Of a DNA stretch of 41,389 nt, positions 36,260 to 41,389 are shown one piece after another. A program made the translations under genes and the position numbers. The DNA comes from Limosilactobacillus oris DSM 4864 (lineage in GTDB: Bacteria > Bacillota > Bacilli > Lactobacillales > Lactobacillaceae): assembly GCF_001434465.1 (NCBI RefSeq), contig NZ_AZGE01000016.1, forward strand, positions 1 through 41,389, written 5' to 3'. The notes beneath the pieces are model-generated. The model was not told where the DNA came from. It did not search any database and was given only the letters and a program-made list of their open reading frames with translations. The first letter of the stretch is position 1. The number at the start of each line of letters is the position of its first letter.

Positions 36260-37135
36260 ATGGATACAAAACAGTACCGGTATCGGGGAAACGATTTTCA
36301 AATTAAGCAGGCACCAACCTTTGTTCAGGATTCGACTGCCGAGTTGAAGAAGATTAAAAAACAGATTAAGAAGAACCTAAAGCATATTCGTGAAGCACAA
36401 AAGAAGATGTACGCCCGCCGTCACTACGGCATCTTGGTCGTCTTTCAGGCGATGGACGCCGCGGGCAAGGATAGCATGATTGCCCATATCTTTTCCGGGG
36501 TCAACCCGGTTGGCTTCAAGGTCGCCAACTTTAAACAGCCGACTGCCCAAGAGCTGCGGCACGATTACCTCTGGCGGATCAACAGGGAACTACCGTTACG
36601 GGGGGATATTGGGGTCTTCAACCGTTCCTACTACGAGGACGTCCTGGTTTCCCGGGTCCATCCCGAAATCATCCTCAACAGTAACTTGCCGGAAATCCAC
36701 TCGCTGGCGGATGTCGATGACCACTTCTTTGAGAAGCGTTACCAGGATATTCGGGAATACGAAAAGTACCTGACCCGAAATGGCTACGTAGTGCTGAAGT
36801 TCTTCCTCCACGTCTCCAAGGAGGAGCAAAAACGCCGCTTCCTCGCCCGGATCGATACTCCGGAAAAGAACTGGAAGTTTTCCGCCGCTGATATTCGGGA
36901 ACGGCAGTACTGGGATCAATACCAGGCGGCTTATGAAAAGGCCATTAACGCTACCGCCACGAAGGATAACCCCTGGTACGTTATTCCCGCCGACGATAAG
37001 TGGTACTCCCGCCTGATTGTTTCCGATATTTTGACTAAGCGGATTGAAAAATTACCACTCGCCTACCCGACGTTAAGCCCGGCAGAACAGGCAAAACTAG
37101 GGGCCGCCCGCCAAGAATTGCTAAACGAAAAATAA
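36260..37135 (+). CDS. polyphosphate kinase 2 family phosphotransferase
   Basis: PPK2 enzymes transfer phosphate between polyphosphate and nucleotides. The 291-residue product has Walker A FQAMDAAGKDSMI (about residues 62-74), the lid region with FNRSYYEDVLVSRVHPE (Walker B-like area), and EKNWKFSAADIRERQYWDQY. The length and the N-terminal basic helix fit the one-domain class that phosphorylates AMP/ADP from polyphosphate (as in Meiothermus and Deinococcus). Which nucleotide it uses is inferred. AAAAAGGAGG precedes ATG 36260. The gene is divergent from the tcyP leader and is not obviously part of the cysteine unit. Confidence 0.9.
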   Translation: MDTKQYRYRGNDFQIKQAPTFVQDSTAELKKIKKQIKKNLKHIREAQKKMYARRHYGILVVFQAMDAAGKDSMIAHIFSGVNPVGFKVANFKQPTAQELRHDYLWRINRELPLRGDIGVFNRSYYEDVLVSRVHPEIILNSNLPEIHSLADVDDHFFEKRYQDIREYEKYLTRNGYVVLKFFLHVSKEEQKRRFLARIDTPEKNWKFSAADIRERQYWDQYQAAYEKAINATATKDNPWYVIPADDKWYSRLIVSDILTKRIEKLPLAYPTLSPAEQAKLGAARQELLNEK

Positions 37136-37154
37136 TTAAATTAGCAATTTTTTG

Positions 37155-37183
37155 TTGACAAACCGAAACAATCCGCTTACTAT
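37155..37183 (+). promoter_or_regulatory. promoter of the amidohydrolase-metQNI operon
   Basis: TTGACA (37155-37160), a 17-base spacer and TACTAT (37178-37183). Transcription would begin near 37190, about 38 bases before the leader ORF. Confidence 0.82.
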
Positions 37184-37227
37184 TAGTCACAACTTGTAAT
37201 TGTTCAACGAAAGGAAGTGCTGTGACC

Positions 37228-37308
37228 ATGTTACGTTTTGAAAAAACTCTTTGTTGTTGTACTCAAAAGACGAACCGAACTGACATGGGAGCAGTTGGGG
37301 CATTTTGA
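37228..37308 (+). CDS. cysteine leader peptide upstream of the amidohydrolase-metQNI operon
   Basis: A 26-codon ORF from ATG 37228 (AAGGAAG at 37211-37217) to TGA 37308. The peptide begins MLRFEKTLCCCTQKT: three consecutive Cys at residues 9-11, all TGT (37252-37260). The last Cys codon abuts helix arm 1 (37259-37268), and the stop codon lies inside helix arm 2 (37303-37312). This is the geometry of a ribosome-mediated attenuator. GTG 37222 is a less likely start. There is no similarity to the tcyP leader peptide beyond the Cys run. Confidence 0.85.
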   Translation: MLRFEKTLCCCTQKTNRTDMGAVGAF

Positions 37309-37380
37309 GTACCCGTTTTTCCTGAAAGATTTAAGGAGCGGCACTTAAAATTAGCGCTGCCGGTAGCAGAAAAGGCTATC
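37259..37380 (+). promoter_or_regulatory. attenuator: mutually exclusive RNA helices
   Basis: Helix 1:2 is a perfect 10-bp pairing of GTACTCAAAA (37259-37268) with TTTTGAGTAC (37303-37312). Helix 2:3 pairs TTTTGAGT (37303-37310) with ACTTAAAA (37343-37350). Helix 3:4 pairs CGGCA (37339-37343) with TGCCG (37358-37362). Helix 4:5 pairs GGTAGC (37362-37367) with GCTATC (37375-37380), which sequesters the 5' arm of the terminator. GGTAGC also occurs in the terminator's own 3' arm, so 4:5 and the terminator compete. Confidence 0.7.
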
Positions 37381-37410
37381 AACCATGTCATGTGGTTGGT
37401 AGCCTTTTTT
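37370..37410 (+). terminator. attenuator terminator of the amidohydrolase-metQNI leader
   Basis: A 16-bp stem with one G-U pair (37370-37385 with 37393-37408), a 7-base loop and a T6 run. It lies between the Cys leader ORF and the amidohydrolase start, with no promoter after it. Confidence 0.92.
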
Positions 37411-37468
37411 GGTGCATAAATTACGGGTTACCAGTGGAACAGAGCTATGTAGAAAGGGAGGAAAATCA

Positions 37469-38590
37469 ATGACAGAAGACTTTACGGCGGTGACGGACGA
37501 GGCAATTCAAATTCGTCACTACCTGCACCAGCACCCAGAAGTAGCGGACCAGGAAGTGGCAACGACCGCTTACCTCCGTGACCGCTTGACCGCGCTGGGT
37601 TACCGGATCGTTACCCCGGCCAAGTTAAAGACTGGGGTGGTGGCCGAAATTGGGAGCGGGCACCCAGTCGTCGCGCTCCGGTCAGATATTGATGCCTTGC
37701 CAATTCAGGAAGAAACCGGCTTACCGTACGCTTCGGTTAATTCTGGAGTGATGCACGCCTGCGGGCACGACTTCCACATGGCATCACTGCTCGGCGCGGC
37801 CCGGGCGTTAACAGCGGCGGACTTTACGGGGACCATCCGGCTGATTTTCCAACCGGCGGAAGAAACTCACGTTGGTGCGCAGGAAGTGATGGAAAGCGGC
37901 GGGGCTGATGGCATTGACGCCATCATCGGCTTTCACAACAAGCCTGACCTGGCTGCTGGCGAGGTGGGCATCTTGGAAGGTGGTCTGATGGCGGCAGTTG
38001 ACCAGTTTAAGGTAACCCTCCACGGGAAGGGGACCCATGCCGCCAAGCCGGAACTAGGCCGTGACCCGATTGTCGCCCTGACGTCGATTGTTAACAGCCT
38101 GCAAACAATCGTCAGCCGCAACGTTGATCCCCAGGCGGTAGTAGTGCTGTCAGTAACCCACATTAGCGCGGGCAACACCTGGAACGTGCTTCCAGAAACC
38201 GCCAGCTTTGAGGGAACCGTCCGCAGCTTTAGCAAGGCGGGCCGGCGAGTTGCCAAGCAGCGCTTTATGGAAATTGTCAAAGCAGGCGCGGCTACATTTG
38301 ACGTAACCGCTGAGATTGAGTGGATTAAGGGGCCGGACGTGGTGAACAACGATGCCCAGCTGACCCCGCTAGTAGCGGCGGAAACCGCTCAGTTTGCTCG
38401 GGTGGTGCGGCCGGTACCCTCCACGACGGGTGAAGATTTTGCTTTCTTCTCTCAGCGTATTCCGAGTGTGTTTGCCTTTGTTGGTAGCCACGGCACGTCT
38501 GACTGGCACCACCCCGACCTACAACTTGATGACCAGGCCCTGCCGACCGGGATTAAGTTTTTCTACTATAACGCATTGAACTTACTAGCT
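37469..38590 (+). CDS. M20 family amidohydrolase (N-acyl amino acid hydrolase)
   Basis: Metal-dependent amidohydrolase of the M20D family, which frees amino acids from N-acyl derivatives. The product, about 377 residues, shows metal-site residues in HACGHDFHM, the Glu pair in PAEETHVGA, HNKPD and the C-terminal FAFVGSHGTSDWHHP region. I chose ATG 37469, 7 bases after AGGGAGG. An upstream in-frame start lies inside the terminator and is rejected. The end I give may be up to 12 bases short: the frame stays open to a TAG at 38600-38602. As first gene of a Cys-attenuated operon with a MetNIQ importer, it may release cysteine or methionine from an imported N-acyl precursor. That is inference. Confidence 0.85.
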
Positions 38591-38613
38591 AAATTACGAT
38601 AGGAGACGAGATT

Positions 38614-39447
38614 ATGAATTGGAAGAAGATTACGAAGACGATGGCCGTGGCCCTGGGGATTACCACCTTGGTTACCAGCAGTTTAGGGGCAATCCAGCCT
38701 GGCAAAGTTGAGGCCGCGGATAACAACAAGACGATTCGGCTGGCGACTTCGCCGGGTCCATACAGCGACCTCTTTGAAAAGGGCGTGGCACCGATCCTGA
38801 AAAAGGAGGGCTACACGGTCAAGACCCAGTCTTTCTCTGATTTGAACCATGCCGACCAAGCGATGAGCGAAGGGAGCGCGGATCTGAATGTCGAACAGCA
38901 TACGGCCTGGATCAATAACTTTAATAAGCAACGCCACGCGAACTTTGTTGGTTTGACAGCCATTCCAACGGTGCCAATGGGGATTTATCCGGGTTCATCA
39001 TCGTCCCTGAAGAACATCAAAAACGGGGCCAAGGTTGCCATTCCAAACGACCCGTCCAACCGTTCCCGGGCATACCAACTGCTCCAGCAGGCAGGCTTGA
39101 TTAAGTTGAGCAGTGAGGGGGCAACGATTACCCAAAAGGACGTTCGTCAAAACAAGCACCACCTGCAATTCGTCGAGATGAACTCTAGTCAAATCCCACG
39201 GTCAATCAAGGACGTTAACTATGCGGTCCTGCCGGGGAGCATTTCCTACGGGGCGAAGATTCCGCTAAAGAAGGCCCTGGTCAAGGAGAAGCTACAGAAG
39301 CAGTACTTGCTGCAAGCAACGGTAAATAAGAAGGATGCTAACAAGCCATGGGCCAAGGCGGTCAAGAAGGCTTACCAATCACAAGAATTCCGTCAGTACC
39401 TGCAAAAGCACAACAACGATGGCTACTGGTACGACCCGAATAAGTAA
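38614..39447 (+). CDS. metQ: MetQ/NlpA-family substrate-binding protein without a lipobox
   Basis: Solute-binding component of a methionine-type ABC importer. The 277-residue protein has a signal peptide (hydrophobic core about residues 10-26) and then an NlpA domain ([15 protein letters not shown], the [15 protein letters not shown] ligand-site region, [17 protein letters not shown]). Family members normally carry a lipobox Cys for membrane anchoring. Here there is none, and no Cys anywhere in the protein; the signal ends in a VEAAD signal-peptidase-I-like site. How it stays at the cell surface is unclear. It follows the amidohydrolase gene and precedes metN by 14 bases. The ligand could be methionine, cystine or an N-acyl derivative. 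Confidence 0.9.
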   Translation: MNWKKITKTMAVALGITTLVTSSLGAIQPGKVEAADNNKTIRLATSPGPYSDLFEKGVAPILKKEGYTVKTQSFSDLNHADQAMSEGSADLNVEQHTAWINNFNKQRHANFVGLTAIPTVPMGIYPGSSSSLKNIKNGAKVAIPNDPSNRSRAYQLLQQAGLIKLSSEGATITQKDVRQNKHHLQFVEMNSSQIPRSIKDVNYAVLPGSISYGAKIPLKKALVKEKLQKQYLLQATVNKKDANKPWAKAVKKAYQSQEFRQYLQKHNNDGYWYDPNK

Positions 39448-39461
39448 GAGGAGGAACTGAA

Positions 39462-40505
39462 ATGAATGAGCGATCAGGGACGTTGGAATTAGAACAGATC
39501 TCAGTCGTTTTTCGCAATAAGAAGCAAACCATTGACGCGGTTCGCGATGTTAATATCACCATTCCCACGGGGACCGTTTTTGGCTTGATTGGCTATTCCG
39601 GTGCAGGGAAAAGTACCCTTGCCCGCACCATCAACCTCCTGCAGCGCCCTAGCAGCGGCAGTGTGAAGATTGATGGGGTGGACATAACGACGCTGGGTCA
39701 GCGGGAACTGCGCCAGTGGCGGCGGAAAATCGGGATGATCTTCCAGCATTTTAACCTGATGGCGACGCGGACGGTCGAAGAGAACGTGATGCTGCCGCTC
39801 CTGCACAGTGGGCTTTCAAAGCAGGAAAAGCGGCAAAAGGCTGACCGTCTGCTCAAGCTGGTGGACCTGGCAGACCGCAAGGATGCCTATCCTAACCAGC
39901 TTTCTGGCGGCCAAAAGCAGCGGGTCGCAATCGCGCGGGCACTGGCAAATGACCCGCAAATTCTTATTAGTGACGAGGCGACGAGCGCCCTGGACCCCAA
40001 GACGACGCAGAATATCCTCCACCTGTTAAAGCGGCTGAACGAGCAGCTGGGCTTGACGATTATCCTGATTACACACGAGATGGAAGTGGTCCGGGAAATC
40101 ACCAACCAGGTGGCGGTAATGGACCACGGCCGAATTGTCGAACAGGGACCAACCACCCAGCTTTTCTTAAACCCGCAACAGCCGTTGACCCGGGAACTGC
40201 TGGTCGATGGTGACCAGGGAGCTGACGAAATGGCAACGCTGATTAAGCAGTACACGGCTGCTGACCGCAGTCTGGTCAGCTTTACCTACCGGGAACAGCA
40301 GACCGACCTGTTTACCCTGCTCAAGACGATTGAGCAGTGGGTCGAGAAGATTAAGCTGGTTTATAACAATACCCAGCGGGTGGAAAACCAACTTTGGGGA
40401 ACCGCGGTGATTGCCGTCCGTGATGATGAGGTGGCAAACTTGCAACAGCACGTGGCGGCCCACCCGGCGGTCGTTGCGAATAAACTACTCAAGGAGGTCG
40501 ATTAA
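39462..40505 (+). CDS. metN: methionine-type ABC transporter ATP-binding protein
   Basis: ATPase of the importer. The 347-residue product has Walker [10 protein letters not shown] (about residues 44-52), the Q-loop in MIFQHFNLM, signature LSGGQKQR, Walker [13 protein letters not shown] and H-loop ITHEM. The C-terminal extension (about 265-347) matches the position of the NIL regulatory domain that binds methionine in MetN. GAGGAGG precedes ATG 39462. It contains no Cys. metI starts immediately after its stop. Confidence 0.95.
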   Translation: MNERSGTLELEQISVVFRNKKQTIDAVRDVNITIPTGTVFGLIGYSGAGKSTLARTINLLQRPSSGSVKIDGVDITTLGQRELRQWRRKIGMIFQHFNLMATRTVEENVMLPLLHSGLSKQEKRQKADRLLKLVDLADRKDAYPNQLSGGQKQRVAIARALANDPQILISDEATSALDPKTTQNILHLLKRLNEQLGLTIILITHEMEVVREITNQVAVMDHGRIVEQGPTTQLFLNPQQPLTRELLVDGDQGADEMATLIKQYTAADRSLVSFTYREQQTDLFTLLKTIEQWVEKIKLVYNNTQRVENQLWGTAVIAVRDDEVANLQQHVAAHPAVVANKLLKEVD

Positions 40506-40506
40506 A

Positions 40507-41184
40507 ATGCAATGGCTCGCAAGCCTTTTCCCGAACGTTGTCAGCAACCAGACCCAGTTCGTGGAATCAATCTGGCAGACGCTCTACATGCTCTTCGCTT
40601 CGGGGGTACTGGTCGGAATCATTGGCCTGATTTTAGGGGTCGCGTTAGTGGTCACCGAACCGGGCCAGGTTCTCGCTAACGCCGCGGTATATCAGGTGCT
40701 CGATAAAATCGTTAACGTCATGCGGTCGATCCCCTTTATTATCCTGTTAGCGCTGGTAACCCCGCTGACAAAACTTCTGGTGGGAACCTCGATTGGGACC
40801 ACGGCGGCGATTGTTCCGCTGGTGATCGGGTGCACGCCCTTTTACGCTCGCCAGGTCCAGGGAGCATTGGCGTCCGTTGACCAGGGACTCGTGGAAGCGG
40901 CCCTGGCGATGGGGCTGTCACCAGTCGACATCATCTTTAAGGTTTACTTGAAGGAGGGGGCGGCCGAAATCGCCCGGACCTCAATTGTGACCATCATTAG
41001 CCTGATTGGTCTGACGGCGATGGCGGGAGCAGTGGGGGCCGGTGGCCTTGGCGACATTGCCATTACCCTCGGTTATAACCAGTTTGAAAACGACGTGACG
41101 GTTGCGGCAACGCTGATTATCCTCCTGATGGTATTAATCATTCAATTCTTTGGCGACCTGGTCGTTAAGCGCCTCACCCACTGA
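40507..41184 (+). CDS. metI: methionine-type ABC transporter permease
   Basis: Membrane component of the importer. The 225-residue protein has five to six hydrophobic segments and the EAA coupling loop (LVEAALAMGLSPVDIIFKVYLKEG). I chose ATG 40507, one base after the metN stop, with AAGGAGG at 40491-40497 inside metN; longer frames upstream only overlap metN. The product starts MQWLASLFPNVVSNQ, as in other MetI proteins. It is the last gene of the operon. Confidence 0.96.
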   Translation: MQWLASLFPNVVSNQTQFVESIWQTLYMLFASGVLVGIIGLILGVALVVTEPGQVLANAAVYQVLDKIVNVMRSIPFIILLALVTPLTKLLVGTSIGTTAAIVPLVIGCTPFYARQVQGALASVDQGLVEAALAMGLSPVDIIFKVYLKEGAAEIARTSIVTIISLIGLTAMAGAVGAGGLGDIAITLGYNQFENDVTVAATLIILLMVLIIQFFGDLVVKRLTH

Positions 41185-41189
41185 TAAAG

Positions 41190-41225
41190 AAAAATTCCCC
41201 GGGAAATATTTCCTGGGGAATTTTT
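41190..41225 (+). terminator. terminator of the metQNI operon
   Basis: AAAAATTCCCCGGGAAA pairs with TTTCCTGGGGAATTTTT (41190-41206 with 41209-41225, one mismatch). It ends in T5. Confidence 0.9.
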
Positions 41226-41237
41226 GTGATTCTTACG

Positions 41238-41318
41238 CTACTTGCCGAGGGCCAACACCAGCAAGATGATGCTTACTACTAGACCGGGAACGAGGTAGCG
41301 CCACCCTCTCTTTTCCAC
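41238..41318 (-). CDS. possible 26-residue membrane microprotein
   Basis: An ORF from GTG 41318 to TAG 41238 encodes a 26-residue peptide with a basic N-terminus (MEKRGWRYL) and a single hydrophobic helix ending in Gly-Lys. This is typical of small membrane proteins. No ribosome site precedes it, and it lies right after the tRNA terminator, so expression is doubtful. Confidence 0.35.
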   Translation of the reverse strand: MEKRGWRYLVPGLVVSIILLVLALGK

Positions 41319-41319
41319 G

Positions 41320-41357
41320 AAAAAAGGTAATGAGGAATTTTCCTCATCACCTTTTTT
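41320..41357 (-). terminator. tRNA terminator
   Basis: An 18-bp stem with one mismatch-type pair (41320-41337 with 41340-41357) has A and T runs at both ends. It directly follows the tRNA 3' end in the minus direction. Confidence 0.88.
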
Positions 41358-41361
41358 GAAA

Positions 41362-41389
41362 TGGGCAGTCAGGGGATCGAACCCTGGAC
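41362..41389 (-). tRNA. partial tRNA, 3' part only
   Basis: On the minus strand CAGGG-TTCGATC-CCCTG forms the T arm. The acceptor strand ACTGCCC and a discriminator A follow. CCA is not encoded. The anticodon is outside the window, so the isotype cannot be called. Confidence 0.88.

Noticed and set aside
37409-37468. Longer N-terminus for the amidohydrolase
   Set aside because: It would start in the terminator's T run. ATG 37469 has a strong ribosome site and matches the family start.
1-41389. CRISPR arrays, insertion sequences, prophage or integrase genes
   Set aside because: No spaced direct repeats, transposase motifs or terminal inverted repeats were seen. The window is core chromosome.

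Overview
The window is a chromosomal origin region of a low-GC-phylum (Bacillota) bacterium, almost certainly a lactobacillus. The gene order rnpA-rpmH / oriC / dnaA-dnaN-yaaA-recF-gyrB-gyrA-rpsF-ssb-rpsR-gdpP-rplI-dnaB is the standard one for this group. GC-rich third codon positions, a non-DAP-type MurE, a stand-alone gamma-glutamylcysteine ligase and an LPXTG-type surface protein point to a GC-rich heterofermentative lactobacillus such as Limosilactobacillus (my inference; no 16S rRNA is present).

Left arm (1-14.9 kb), mostly on the minus strand and so transcribed away from the origin. Position 207 onward holds an L-asparaginase (+), then a frameshifted LPQTG surface protein, a murE-lepB operon, asnB, the tRNA-modification pair mnmE-mnmG behind a leader with a terminator-like hairpin, and jag. 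A gamma-glutamyl/thiol pair (a PuuD-type amidase and gshA) separates jag from its usual neighbours yidC-rnpA-rpmH.

Origin (14.9-16.85 kb). DnaA boxes lie on both sides of dnaA. The dnaA-dnaN gap holds a textbook unwinding element: a consensus DnaA box, a GC cluster, DnaA-trios (CTA/TTA repeats) and an AT-rich stretch. One DnaA box lies inside the spacer of the likely dnaA promoter.

Right arm (16.8-34.3 kb), on the plus strand: replication, gyrase, ribosomal-protein, c-di-AMP phosphodiesterase and helicase genes. An MFS exporter, a small zinc-ribbon protein and an alcohol dehydrogenase/aldehyde dehydrogenase pair follow.

Far right (34.4-41.4 kb) is a sulfur-amino-acid region and the most interesting part. 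A TcyP-type cystine symporter (-) and an amidohydrolase-MetQ-MetN-MetI operon (+) are each preceded by a strong promoter, a short unannotated ORF with a clustered run of TGT (Cys) codons, and an intrinsic terminator. The second leader has a complete set of mutually exclusive helices, as expected for ribosome-mediated attenuation. Together they look like a cysteine-sensing attenuation system controlling sulfur amino acid uptake. A PPK2 kinase lies between them. The window ends in the 3' part of a minus-strand tRNA.
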